Shown: one piece after another, positions 17,031 through 24,993 of the stretch
Numbering within the stretch: position 1 is the first letter of the stretch
How the letters are laid out: each line of letters opens with the position of its first letter
Assembly: GCF_014490665.1 (NCBI RefSeq)
Contig: NZ_CP061038.1
Span: 1,612,001-1,676,000 of the forward strand
Reading direction: 5' to 3'
DNA from: Sphingomonas alpina
Lineage (GTDB): Bacteria; Pseudomonadota; Alphaproteobacteria; Sphingomonadales; Sphingomonadaceae
Length of the DNA stretch: 64,000 nucleotides
Program-made: the position numbers and the translations under genes
The notes under the pieces: generated by a model
The model's input: only the letters and a program-made list of their open reading frames with translations
Database searches by the model: none
What the model was told of the DNA's origin: nothing

Positions 17031-17180
17031 TTAGGCGCGAGCGGCGATCTGATGGGTGGGGGCGGTCACTGCCTGGGCCGGTGCAACCGCGCTGAGCACA
17101 AAGGCCGAGCTGCAGACGATGGTGCAGATGATCGCTGCGACGGTGTGGCGGACGTTGCGGGGGTTATAGTCGTTGTTCAT
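17031..17180 (-). CDS. 49-residue exported/membrane peptide, first psp-operon gene
   Basis: ATG at 17180 with AGGAAG eight bases upstream. The product has a polar start (MNNDYNPRNVR) and one hydrophobic stretch (HTVAAIICTIVCSSAFVLSAVAPAQA), either a signal peptide ending AQA or an anchor, leaving only 14 mature residues. It lies between the sigma54 promoter and pspA, so it should be the first cistron induced. Function unknown. Confidence 0.55.
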   Translation of the reverse strand: MNNDYNPRNVRHTVAAIICTIVCSSAFVLSAVAPAQAVTAPTHQIAARA

Positions 17181-17250
17181 GTCGAAACTTCCTGATCTGG
17201 GCCCGTTGGGGCGGTAACTGGTGCCGCTCATCGGCGGTTGCTCAGGGCAT

Positions 17251-17266
17251 TGCAGGAGCCGTGCCA
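17251..17266 (-). promoter_or_regulatory. Sigma54 (-24/-12) promoter of the psp operon
   Basis: On the minus strand the sequence reads TGGCACGGCTCCTGCA, a close match to the sigma54 consensus TGGCACG-N4-TTGCA. It sits about 70 bases before the 49-aa peptide gene and points toward pspA. Sigma54 promoters need an activator such as the PspF encoded divergently. A perfect palindrome GCCAATTTCGAAATTGGC (17263-17280) overlaps the -24 side. Confidence 0.85.
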
Positions 17267-17314
17267 ATTTCGAAATTGGCGGAATTCCGGGCTTTTTTCT
17301 GGCATTTCGTTCAA

Positions 17315-17357
17315 CTTGGTATTTTCATCTTGCCAAGGCTTGGGAATTTACGCCAAG
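17315..17357. promoter_or_regulatory. Two PspF-type upstream activating inverted repeats
   Basis: Two CTTGG...CCAAG inverted repeats stand side by side: CTTGG 17315-17319 with CCAAG 17333-17337, and CTTGG 17339-17343 with CCAAG 17353-17357. They lie about 50-90 bases upstream of the sigma54 promoter and directly in front of the pspF start codon. In Escherichia coli PspF binds tandem upstream sites to activate pspA and to repress its own gene. The same arrangement is inferred here. Confidence 0.65.
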
Positions 17358-17365
17358 CGTTAGGC

Positions 17366-18424
17366 ATGGAGCGCACCACCCAGGTCATTGGTCAGTCGAC
17401 CGAGTTTCTCGATGTACTTGAACGCGCGAGCCGGGCCGCCGCGCTCGACCGGCCGGTACTGGTGATCGGCGAGCGCGGGACCGGCAAGGAACTGGTCGCC
17501 GAGCGCCTTCACCGGCTCAGCCCGCGCTGGGATCAGCCGCTGGTGATCATGAACTGCGCCGCTTTGCCCGAGACGCTGATCGAAGCCGAACTGTTCGGGC
17601 ATGAAGCGGGCGCGTTTACCGGCGCGACCAAGGCGCGGGTCGGACGCTTTGAAGAGGCCGATGGCGGGACGCTGTTCCTCGACGAACTCGGCACTTTGTC
17701 GATGGGCGCGCAGGAACGTCTGCTGCGCGCGGTGGAATATGGCGAAATCACGCGGATCGGTTCGTCGCGGCCCTTGCGGGTCGATGTCCGCATCGTGGCC
17801 GCGACCAATGAGCATTTGCCGGAGAAGGTCGAACGCAACCAGTTCCGCGCCGATCTGCTCGACCGGCTGAGTTTCGAGGTCGTGACGCTGCCGCCGCTCC
17901 GCGCGCGGCCCGGTGACGTGATGGTGCTGGCGGATCATTTCGGCCGGCGCATGGCGGCCGAGATGGGGCGGGACGATTGGCCCGGTTTCGGCCCGCAGGC
18001 GATCGATGCGCTGGTCGATTATCAATGGCCGGGCAATGTCCGCGAACTGCGCAACGTCGTCGAGCGAGCGGTCTATCGCTGGGAAATGGGTGGCCCGATC
18101 GAGACGATCGAGTTCGATCCGTTCCACTCGCCTTATCAGCCGGCAAGCGTCAGGCGCCCGGCAGCGGCGCCCGTGACTATGGCCCAAGGCGAAGGTGGCG
18201 ATGCCGCGGCGGTGGCGGGCCGCGCCGAGGAGGACGGCGATGCCGGATCCGACTTCAAATCGCGCATCGCCCGGTTCGAGCGCGACCTGCTGGCCAAGGC
18301 GCTGGCCGAACATCGCTTCAACCAGCGTTCGACTGCCGAAGGGCTGGGGCTGAGCTATGACCAGCTCCGCCATGCGCTCAAGCGTCACGGGCTGATTTCG
18401 GCGGGGCAAGCGCGCGAGGATTGA
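17366..18424 (+). CDS. pspF: Sigma54-dependent activator PspF
   Basis: 352 residues from ATG 17366. The AAA+ domain begins almost at once, so there is no receiver or sensor domain, as in PspF. Walker A is GERGTGKE, the sigma54 contact loop is GAFTGA (82-87), and Walker B is GGTLFLDELG. A linker of about 60 residues precedes a Fis-type helix-turn-helix (FNQRSTAEGLGLSYDQLRHALKRHG). Activity should be held down by PspA binding. It is divergent from the psp operon across a shared regulatory region. Confidence 0.93.
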   Translation: MERTTQVIGQSTEFLDVLERASRAAALDRPVLVIGERGTGKELVAERLHRLSPRWDQPLVIMNCAALPETLIEAELFGHEAGAFTGATKARVGRFEEADGGTLFLDELGTLSMGAQERLLRAVEYGEITRIGSSRPLRVDVRIVAATNEHLPEKVERNQFRADLLDRLSFEVVTLPPLRARPGDVMVLADHFGRRMAAEMGRDDWPGFGPQAIDALVDYQWPGNVRELRNVVERAVYRWEMGGPIETIEFDPFHSPYQPASVRRPAAAPVTMAQGEGGDAAAVAGRAEEDGDAGSDFKSRIARFERDLLAKALAEHRFNQRSTAEGLGLSYDQLRHALKRHGLISAGQARED

Positions 18425-18550
18425 GGCAGTTTGAAAGTCGCAGTGATCGCCATTTCCGATCAGTGCGTATCTTGTGCCTCAGGACACCCCTCCCATGTAG
18501 GGGGCGCTATTGTGCTTCTTGCCCGATGGCAGTGCCGGGCTAGGAAAAAG

Positions 18551-18572
18551 ATCGTTTTTTACACGTAACGAT
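18551..18572. promoter_or_regulatory. Inverted repeat upstream of sodB
   Basis: ATCGTT and AACGAT arms are separated by ten bases, about 80 bases before sodB. The surrounding 229-base gap between pspF and sodB also contains a CCCCTCCCATGTAGGGGG hairpin near 18485-18503. No known operator consensus was recognised. The position suggests a regulatory site for sodB. Confidence 0.3.
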
Positions 18573-18653
18573 TGATAAAATCCGCCGGCTGACTGAACAA
18601 GCTCGCGCGACGCTCGTTGGACGGGCGGCACCCTTTGATGATGGAGTTTACCG

Positions 18654-19262
18654 ATGGCTTTCGAACTGCCCCCGCTGCCCTACGCCTATGACGCGCTGGA
18701 GCCGACCATCAACGAAGAGACGATGAAGTTCCATCACGACAAGCATCACAAGGCCTATACCGACAAGCTCAACGAGGGCGTCGAGAAGGATCCGGCGCTG
18801 GCCGGCAAGACGATCGAGGAAATCCTCGCCGTGATTTCGACTCAGCCGCCGCTGGTGCGCAACAATGGCGGTGGTTTCTGGAACCATGATTTCTTCTGGA
18901 AGATCATGACCCCGGGCGGCGGCACGCCGTCGGGCAAGCTCGCCGCGGCGATCGAGGCGTTCGGCGGCCTCGACAAGCTCAAGGAAGAATTCAACACCAA
19001 GGGTGCGGGCCAGTTCGGCTCGGGTTGGGCCTGGGTGATCGCCGACAGTTCGGGCGCGCTGAAGGTCACTTCGACGCCCAACCAGGACAATCCCCTGATG
19101 GACGACGCCAAGGACAAGGGCACCCCGATTCTCGGCAATGACGTGTGGGAGCACGCTTATTACCTGACCTATCGCAATGACCGCGCTGCCTATCTGAAAT
19201 CATGGTGGGACGTGGTGAACTGGGACGAGGCCGGCAAGCGCTACGACGCTGCGGTCGGCTGA
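18654..19262 (+). CDS. sodB: Superoxide dismutase, Fe/Mn family
   Basis: 202 residues, the usual length. Metal ligands fall at His27, His78 (GGGFWNHDFFW), Asp163 and His167 (DVWEHAYYL). The N-terminus FELPPLPYAYDALEP is typical. It is cytoplasmic and converts superoxide to oxygen and hydrogen peroxide. The GAGQFGSGWAWV block points toward the iron-type SodB group, though Fe/Mn preference cannot be fixed from sequence alone. A terminator follows at 19287. Confidence 0.95.
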   Translation: MAFELPPLPYAYDALEPTINEETMKFHHDKHHKAYTDKLNEGVEKDPALAGKTIEEILAVISTQPPLVRNNGGGFWNHDFFWKIMTPGGGTPSGKLAAAIEAFGGLDKLKEEFNTKGAGQFGSGWAWVIADSSGALKVTSTPNQDNPLMDDAKDKGTPILGNDVWEHAYYLTYRNDRAAYLKSWWDVVNWDEAGKRYDAAVG

Positions 19263-19286
19263 TCCAACTGATCATCGACACGGTGA

Positions 19287-19314
19287 GGGGCCTCGGGAAA
19301 CCGGGGCCCTTTTC
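19287..19314 (+). terminator. Rho-independent terminator of sodB
   Basis: A GGGCCTCGG arm, GAAA tetraloop and CCGGGGCCC arm are followed by TTTTC. The stem is nine to ten pairs with one G-T wobble. It lies 25 bases after the sodB stop. Confidence 0.85.
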
Positions 19315-19380
19315 GTTTGCCGTGACGGACCGGTGCCAGATTAATACCAAGGCCCGCTGATCAAGACTCGTTTCTTCTCT

Positions 19381-19488
19381 GCTTCCCCGGAGCAGGCCGG
19401 GGCCCAGTCGGGAAGGTCAATATGGAATGAGCGTAGCGCCAGAGCCACAACTGCCTGCCGACTGGGCCCCGGCCTGCGCCGGGGAAGC
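19381..19488. repeat. Palindromic repeat, family B, copy 1
   Basis: The outer arms are GCTTCCCCGG and CCGGGGAAGC, with inner arms GGCCGGGGCCCAGTCGG and CCGACTGGGCCCCGGCC. The core between the arms holds GCGTAGCGCCAGAGCC. A second copy in the opposite orientation is at 42605-42706. It lies in the 363-base gene-free stretch between sodB and yciB. The rest of that stretch is an AT-rich segment (19510-19560) and the family D hairpin. Confidence 0.75.
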
Positions 19489-19577
19489 ACAGAGAGGATA
19501 GATCGGGATCAATAACGCGCGATATAAGTAACTGATATATAACAATATTATACAAATCTGTCGAAGGCGCCCGCTCA

Positions 19578-19610
19578 GAGATATGGGACATTACCGGTGT
19601 CCCATATCTC
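19578..19610. repeat. Hairpin repeat, family D, copy 1
   Basis: A perfect 12-base inverted repeat GAGATATGGGAC / GTCCCATATCTC surrounds a nine-base loop containing ACCGG. An AT-rich tract lies to its left (19510-19560). The same hairpin next to a similar AT-rich tract recurs at 43769-43800 in the opposite orientation. It is 15 bases past the yciB stop and could also end that transcript, but no T-run follows. Confidence 0.65.
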
Positions 19611-19625
19611 CCGTCGCCCGGCCCT

Positions 19626-20264
19626 TCAGCCTTCGGGCGGTATCGGCGGTGTTTCGTCTTCGCCGACCTTCAGGCCATGCTTCATCAGCATCGGCACATT
19701 GGCAAAGGCGAAGATCAGCGTCAGCGGCACCGCGCCCCACAGCTTGAATCCGGCCCAGAAGGCGGGATCGTCGCTGCTGAGCGGCGCGGTGTAGCGCCAC
19801 ACGCTTTCGTTCAGCCCTGCCATGAACACGAAGAAGATCGCCCAGTTGATTGTCAGCTGGCGCCAGCCGGCCGCATCGACGCCGGGATACGCAGTGTCGA
19901 GCAATTGCTGCAGCAAGGGTCGCCCGGTCGCGAGACCAAAAGCGAGGATCGCGGCGAACATCGAATAGACGAAGGTCGGCTTCATCTTGATGAAGGTGCC
20001 ATCGTGGAAATAGAGCGTCAGCCCGCCGAACACGAGCACCAGCGTGCCCGAGATCCACAGCATCGGTGAGATATGCCCGGTCTTCACGCGCGACACGATC
20101 ATTGCGACGACGCTGGCCACCATGAACGCAGCGGTGGCGGCGAGCAGCTTGGCGAGGGCAGGGCCGCCGGCCAGTGTGTTGACGAGGAAGAAGACGGCGA
20201 GCGGGCCGATATCGATGGCGAGGCGCAGGCCTGCGCCGATCTTGGGACGGGTAGAACTGGTCAT
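19626..20264 (-). CDS. yciB: Septation-associated inner membrane protein YciB (IspA)
   Basis: 212 residues with five to six membrane helices. Family blocks: LAIDIGPLAVFFLVN, TLVLVFGGLTLYFHDGTFIKMKPTFVYSMFA, and NWAIFFVFMAGLNESVWRYT. YciB is involved in envelope integrity and cell division. Its start overlaps the ftsY stop by four bases, so ftsY and yciB are co-translated. Confidence 0.9.
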   Translation of the reverse strand: MTSSTRPKIGAGLRLAIDIGPLAVFFLVNTLAGGPALAKLLAATAAFMVASVVAMIVSRVKTGHISPMLWISGTLVLVFGGLTLYFHDGTFIKMKPTFVYSMFAAILAFGLATGRPLLQQLLDTAYPGVDAAGWRQLTINWAIFFVFMAGLNESVWRYTAPLSSDDPAFWAGFKLWGAVPLTLIFAFANVPMLMKHGLKVGEDETPPIPPEG

Positions 20265-21193
20265 TTCACCGCTCCTTCCACACCGGCGATGATCCGCGCA
20301 ACTTCGTTCGCATCGAACGGGCGCAGGTCGCCCATGCTTTCGCCCACGCCGATCGCATGGATCGGCAGGCCGTATTTCTCCGCTGCCGCGACCAGCACGC
20401 CGCCGCGTGCGGTGCCATCGAGCTTGGTCATCACCAGGCCGGTCACGCCGGCATCCTTCTGGAACACCTCGATCTGGTTGAGCGCATTCTGCCCGGTCGT
20501 CGCGTCGAGGACGAGCACCACGTCATGCGGTGCAGCCGGATTGAGCCGGCCGAGCACGCGGCGGATCTTGGACAATTCGTCCATGAGCTCCCGCTTGTTC
20601 TGCAGCCGCCCGGCGGTGTCGACGATCAGCACGTCGATGCCGGTCGCGGTCGCCTGCTTGACCGCCTCATAGACGATTCCCGCCGCGTCGCCGCCTTCCT
20701 TGCCGCTGATGATCGGCACGCCGACTCGCTCGGCCCAGGTCGCGAGCTGCCCGATCGCGGCGGCGCGGAACGTATCACCGGCGGCAAGCATCACGCCATA
20801 ATCCTGCTCCATCAGCAGATGGGCGAGCTTGGCGATGGTGGTGGTCTTGCCCGATCCGTTGACGCCGATGACAAGGATAACCTGCGGACGGGGGAACGCC
20901 TCGATCTCGAGCGGCTTGGCCACCTTGGCAAGCACCTTCTCAATCTCTTCGGCAACCACCAGGCGGATGCCGAGCTCCTCCATGTTGCGCTCATATTGCC
21001 CGTCGGTGAGGCGCGCGCGAATCCGCGTGGCGGTTTCCGGGCCAAGGTCGGAGGCGATCAGCGCTTCCTCGATATCATCAAGCGTCGCGTCGTCGAGCCG
21101 CGCCGCGCCGAGCCCGGCGAGATTGCCGAGCAGGCGGTCCGAGGTGCGTTTGAAGCCGCCGAGCAGTTTTTCGTGCCAGCTATTGGTGCTCAT
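20261..21193 (-). CDS. ftsY: Signal recognition particle receptor FtsY
   Basis: 310 residues from ATG 21193. It has an N-domain helical bundle, then the SRP GTPase G-domain: P-loop GVNGSGKTTTIAKLA, AAGDTFRAAAIGQL, VDTAGRLQNK (G3) and TKLDGTARGG (G4). The acidic A-domain seen in many FtsY proteins is almost absent, as is common in alphaproteobacteria. It docks ribosome-SRP complexes at the membrane with Ffh (encoded at 24994). It overlaps mtaB by four bases (ATGA). Confidence 0.94.
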   Translation of the reverse strand: MSTNSWHEKLLGGFKRTSDRLLGNLAGLGAARLDDATLDDIEEALIASDLGPETATRIRARLTDGQYERNMEELGIRLVVAEEIEKVLAKVAKPLEIEAFPRPQVILVIGVNGSGKTTTIAKLAHLLMEQDYGVMLAAGDTFRAAAIGQLATWAERVGVPIISGKEGGDAAGIVYEAVKQATATGIDVLIVDTAGRLQNKRELMDELSKIRRVLGRLNPAAPHDVVLVLDATTGQNALNQIEVFQKDAGVTGLVMTKLDGTARGGVLVAAAEKYGLPIHAIGVGESMGDLRPFDANEVARIIAGVEGAVK

Positions 21194-22521
21194 ACGGGAA
21201 TTCCGGTCAATGTCTTGCCATCGGTAGCGGTAATGAGGATCGAAGCAATGCACCCGACCGTTCGCCCTGAGCTTGTCGAAGGGCCGTTCTTCTTCTCTTC
21301 GCCGATGAGAAACGGCGTTGCTTCGACAAGCTCAGCACGAACAGGGGAAGGGAAGCGCACCTCCGCGAAGTTTGGTGCATGGCCCCGGTCGCCAGGGTGT
21401 TCGATCAATATTTGCTGTTCGGTTCCAACCAGGCTCTCCAGCCATGCCAGCTTGCGCCGCTCACCAGCTGCTCTCAACGATGCCGCGCGTGCCTTGCGGA
21501 TCTCAGGCGCGACCTGCGGCATTCGGGCCGCCGGCGTGCCGGTGCGCGGCGAATAGGGGAAGATATGCGCGTGGACCACGTCGCAATCGTCGATCAGCGC
21601 CAGCGTATTGGCGAACATCGCATCGGTTTCGGTCGGAAAGCCGGCGATCAGGTCAGCGCCGACTGCGATCTCCGGACGTGCCGCCTTGAGCCGCGCCACT
21701 GCCGCGACCGATTGCGCGCGGTCGTGGCGGCGCTTCATCCGCTTGAGGATCATATCGTCGCCGGCCTGGAAGGAGAGATGTACATGCGGCATGATCCGCG
21801 CTTCGCCGGTGATCAGGTCGAACAGCCGGTCGTCGATCTCGATCGAATCGAGCGATGACAATCGGAGCCGCTGAAGCGCGGGGATGTGGCGCAATATGCG
21901 CTCGACCAGCAGGGCGAGGCTCGGTGCGCCGGGCAGGTCGGGGCCGTAGCTGGTCAGGTCGACCCCGGTCAGCACGACTTCGCGGTGCCCGGCATCGACC
22001 AGCCCAGCGATCCGGTCGATCACGGCGCCCGCCGGCACCGAGCGGCTGTTGCCGCGCCCGAACGGAATTGCGCAAAAGGTGCAGCGATGATCGCAGCCAT
22101 TCTGCACCTCGACAAAGGCGCGGGCATGGGTAGCGAAGGCAGTGGCGAGGTGAGGGGCGGTTTTGCGCACCTGCATGATGTCGCCGACCACAACCGGGTC
22201 ATGAGCTTCCCAGGCTCCTGCGGTGAGTTTTTCGGCATTGCCGATCACCCGGTCGACTTCGGGCATGGCGGCAAATCCCGCCGGGTCGATCTGCGCTGCG
22301 CATCCGGTCACGACGATTTGCGCGCCCGGGCGGTCGCGGCGCGCGCGGCGGATCGCGCTGCGTGTCTGGCGCACCGCGGTGTTGGTCACGGCGCAACTGT
22401 TGACCACGACCATGTCGCGTCCGCCGACCAATGCACGGATCGTTTCGCTCTCCGCGATGTTCAAGCGGCAGCCCAGACTGACAATATGGGGTTCAGCCAC
22501 AGGGCCGGGAGGATGGGACAT
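21190..22521 (-). CDS. mtaB: tRNA methylthiotransferase MtaB with repeat-derived insert
   Basis: 443 residues from ATG 22521. It has an N-terminal UPF0004 domain with cysteines in LGCRLN, NSCAVTN and TGCAAQ, and a radical-SAM core with the CDHRCTFC cluster motif. The enzyme adds a 2-methylthio group to t6A37 of tRNA. The C-terminal TRAM-like part is disrupted: after NFAEVRF about 30 residues come from a family A palindromic repeat (containing RAELVEA and GPSTSSGRT), and then the TRAM ending ILITATDGKTLTGIPV resumes. The frame stays open throughout. Its start codon overlaps that of the divergent DUF924 gene. Confidence 0.92.
   Translation of the reverse strand: MSHPPGPVAEPHIVSLGCRLNIAESETIRALVGGRDMVVVNSCAVTNTAVRQTRSAIRRARRDRPGAQIVVTGCAAQIDPAGFAAMPEVDRVIGNAEKLTAGAWEAHDPVVVGDIMQVRKTAPHLATAFATHARAFVEVQNGCDHRCTFCAIPFGRGNSRSVPAGAVIDRIAGLVDAGHREVVLTGVDLTSYGPDLPGAPSLALLVERILRHIPALQRLRLSSLDSIEIDDRLFDLITGEARIMPHVHLSFQAGDDMILKRMKRRHDRAQSVAAVARLKAARPEIAVGADLIAGFPTETDAMFANTLALIDDCDVVHAHIFPYSPRTGTPAARMPQVAPEIRKARAASLRAAGERRKLAWLESLVGTEQQILIEHPGDRGHAPNFAEVRFPSPVRAELVEATPFLIGEEKKNGPSTSSGRTVGCIASILITATDGKTLTGIPV
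21258..21347. repeat. Palindromic repeat, family A, copy 2, inside mtaB
   Basis: The arms CCCTGAGCTTGTCGAAGGGC and CTTCGACAAGCTCAGCACG flank a short loop region. This copy lies wholly within the mtaB coding frame near its 3' end and keeps it open. It is 90 bases, a multiple of three, which fits an in-frame insertion. Confidence 0.85.
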
Positions 22522-23110
22522 GAGCGGTGATCTAGGTGCGAAGGCTGGCGAAGTCCACGACAAGGCTGGCGATAGTGCCCGCGAGGTGCTGCGCTTCTGG
22601 TTCGACGAGGTTCCGGCCGAGAAGCGTTTCGCCAAGGACGATGCGCTCGATCGCACCATTGCCGAGCGGTTCGGTGCCTTGCGTGATCAGGTGATCGCGA
22701 CCGAGGCGGCGGGCTGGCGCGACGATCCGGACACGCTGCTCGCCGCGATCATCCTGCTCGACCAATTCTCGCGCAACATCCATCGCGGCACGGCGGCGGC
22801 GTTCGCGGCCGATGCGCTGGCACTGAAGCTGACCAACCGGGCGATCATCCTCGCCTGGGACGATACGCTGCCGGTCGAACGGCGCGCCTTTCTTTACATG
22901 CCGATGATGCACAGCGAAGATCCTGCGGTTCAGACCAAGAGCCTCATCTGGTTCGAGCGGCTGGGGGATGAGGAGAATCTGACCTATGCCCGCGACCACC
23001 AGGCGGTGATCGCGCGCTTTGGCCGCTTCCCCTCACGCAATGCAGCACTCGGGCGTGATTCGACGCCGGAAGAGCTCGACTATCTCAGCCAGCCAGGCGC
23101 TGGCTGGTGA
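22520..23110 (+). CDS. DUF924 family protein
   Basis: 196 residues from ATG 22520. The DUF924 signature is present: VLRFWFDEVPAEKRF, ILLDQFSRNIHRGTAAAFAAD, FLYMPMMHSED and FGRFPSRNAALGR. The fold is all-helical, TPR-like, with unknown function. Its ATG shares two bases with the mtaB start on the opposite strand. Its last 78 bases overlap the 3' end of the convergent GGDEF-EAL gene. Confidence 0.87.
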   Translation: MSGDLGAKAGEVHDKAGDSAREVLRFWFDEVPAEKRFAKDDALDRTIAERFGALRDQVIATEAAGWRDDPDTLLAAIILLDQFSRNIHRGTAAAFAADALALKLTNRAIILAWDDTLPVERRAFLYMPMMHSEDPAVQTKSLIWFERLGDEENLTYARDHQAVIARFGRFPSRNAALGRDSTPEELDYLSQPGAGW

Positions 23111-24757
23111 CCGCCGCGGGCTTGGGCTCGATCGGCAAGGCATGGCGCAGCAGCCTTTTTCGGCCAGCAAGCGCCGTACATTGGCGACGCTCAGCGGTCG
23201 GCCATATAGATAGCCTTGGCCCTTGGAGCAGCCGAGCGCGCGCAGCCTTTCTTCGATTGAGGCGTCCTCGATCCCCTCGGCGGTGATGGGGAGGTTCAGA
23301 CTGTCGCCGAGCCGCGTGATGGCATTGACGATCGCAGCGCTTTCCGAATTGTCGTTGATCGACATGACAAAGCTCTTGTCGATCTTGATCCGGTCGAATG
23401 GCAGTGCCCGCAGATGCGCGAGCGAGGAATAGCCGGTACCGAAATCGTCGAGCGCAAGGCGGATGCCCTGGTTCTTCAACGACCCGACGATCGACTGCGC
23501 CAGCGCGAGATTGTCGAACAACGAGCTTTCGGTGATCTCGATCTCCAGCCGGCTGGCCGGGAAGCCCGTCTCGGTCAGCACCTTGATGATCTTCTGCGCC
23601 AGCCAGGCGTCCTTGAGCTGCCAGGGCGAGATATTGACCGACAGTGACAGACCCGGATCCCAGTCCTTCGCCGCGACGAACGCCTGACGCATGATCGACA
23701 GCGACAGATCTGCGATCATGCCGGTTTCCTCGGCGATCGGGATGAACTTGTCGGGCACGATCAGGCCGCGCGTCGGATGTTCCCAGCGCGCCAGCACTTC
23801 GAACCCGCCGAGCCGACCGGTGGTCAGATCGATCTGCTGTTCGAAATAGGGCACGATCTCAAGGCGTGGAATGGCAGCGCGCAGGCCGCTTTCCAGTTCG
23901 TTGCGCGCTTGCAGTTCGCGCTCCATCGACAAGTCGAACCAGGCATAGCGGTTGCGGCCCGAATTCTTCGCCGCATACATGGCGATATCGGCCGAACGCA
24001 TCAGCGCATCGATGCTGGCGCAATCGAAATCCGATCGCGCTACGCCGACCGAAGCGCTGATATGGAGTTGCAGGCCTTCGGCATGGAAGGGCTGGGCGAG
24101 GCGGCTGATCAGCTTTTCGGCGATCCGCTCGACCGTATCGGGATGTGCCGGATCGAACAGAAAGGCGCAGGCGAATTCATCGCCGCCGAAGCGCGCGGTA
24201 AGTGCGATCGACGGCATTGCCGCGGCGATCTCGACCGCGACCTGGCGCAGAAGGGCGTCGCCGGTGGCGTGGCCGTGCATGTCGTTGACCGTTTTGAAAT
24301 GGTCGAGGTCGAGCATCAGCATCGCCATCGCCTTTTGGCGGCGTTCGGCGCGCACGAACATGGCGGCGCCCTCCTCGGCCAGGCTGCGGCGATTGAGGAA
24401 GCCGGTCAGCGGATCCTTCGAGGCCAGTTGTTGTGCGCGCTCCTCGGCGGCGGCGCGGATCGTCACCTCGATGCTCAGTTCGCGGTGGCGACGCCAGCCG
24501 AACAGGATCAGGGCGACATTGAGCAGCAGGGCGATGACCAAAGTCTGGTCGGCGCCGCCGCCGCCCGCGAAATAATGTTTCAGAGTGCTCGAGAGCACAG
24601 CGCTGCCGGTGCCGACGAACAGCAGGATCGCGGCAACGGTGATCGCGCCGCTCAGCAACTCACGCCGTGCTGTGATCGGTGTTTCGGTAATCTCTTCGCT
24701 TGAATCCAGCGCCATGCCGGTGTGCCCCAATTCATGTTCCCTGCCGGGCATTCTCAT
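23033..24757 (-). CDS. GGDEF-EAL (cyclic-di-GMP) membrane protein
   Basis: 574 residues from ATG 24757; ATG 24715 is a second option (560 residues). Two N-terminal membrane helices (about 38-60 and 71-90) are followed by a GGDEF domain with intact FGGDEF and an EAL domain. The EAL signature reads EVLARWEHP, so the middle residue is Val. The other catalytic blocks (NISPWQLKD, EITESSL, LDDFGTGYSSL, KIDKSFV and AEGIE) are intact. It could both make and break cyclic-di-GMP. The C-terminal 26 residues overlap the DUF924 gene end and are not conserved-looking. Confidence 0.88.
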   Translation of the reverse strand: MRMPGREHELGHTGMALDSSEEITETPITARRELLSGAITVAAILLFVGTGSAVLSSTLKHYFAGGGGADQTLVIALLLNVALILFGWRRHRELSIEVTIRAAAEERAQQLASKDPLTGFLNRRSLAEEGAAMFVRAERRQKAMAMLMLDLDHFKTVNDMHGHATGDALLRQVAVEIAAAMPSIALTARFGGDEFACAFLFDPAHPDTVERIAEKLISRLAQPFHAEGLQLHISASVGVARSDFDCASIDALMRSADIAMYAAKNSGRNRYAWFDLSMERELQARNELESGLRAAIPRLEIVPYFEQQIDLTTGRLGGFEVLARWEHPTRGLIVPDKFIPIAEETGMIADLSLSIMRQAFVAAKDWDPGLSLSVNISPWQLKDAWLAQKIIKVLTETGFPASRLEIEITESSLFDNLALAQSIVGSLKNQGIRLALDDFGTGYSSLAHLRALPFDRIKIDKSFVMSINDNSESAAIVNAITRLGDSLNLPITAEGIEDASIEERLRALGCSKGQGYLYGRPLSVANVRRLLAEKGCCAMPCRSSPSPRRSPASAWLAEIVELFRRRITPECCIA

Positions 24758-24831
24758 GTCACGGATCGGGTATAGAAGACGTTAAGCCGGGACCCGGCAT
24801 AGATGGCCAATGTGCATGTTATGGGCCCGGC

Positions 24832-24860
24832 TTGCCTTTGCGGCGGCCGCCGCGTATAGG
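24832..24860 (+). promoter_or_regulatory. Candidate sigma70 promoter of ffh
   Basis: TTGCCT at 24832-24837, a 17-base spacer, then TATAGG at 24855-24860. It lies 134 bases upstream of ffh in the 236-base gap after the divergent GGDEF-EAL gene. No SRP RNA was recognised in this gap. Confidence 0.45.
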
Positions 24861-24993
24861 CCCACCCGTTCCCGCACTGACGCAGGGGCACCGTCCACCA
24901 CAGGGACGGTCATACGCTGGCTGACGAGGTTTCGTCCGCCGGCGTTTCTTGCGTTTTGCCGGGGATAGCCGCGATCGGCAACGGAGTTTGTTG

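Noticed and set aside
20357..21556. A 399-residue plus-strand frame over ftsY and mtaB
   Set aside because: Shadow of the GTPase gene; no motif.
24760..24990. Possible 4.5S (SRP) RNA upstream of ffh
   Set aside because: The conserved GGAA tetraloop and GTCAGGTCCGGAAGGAAGCA-type core are absent.
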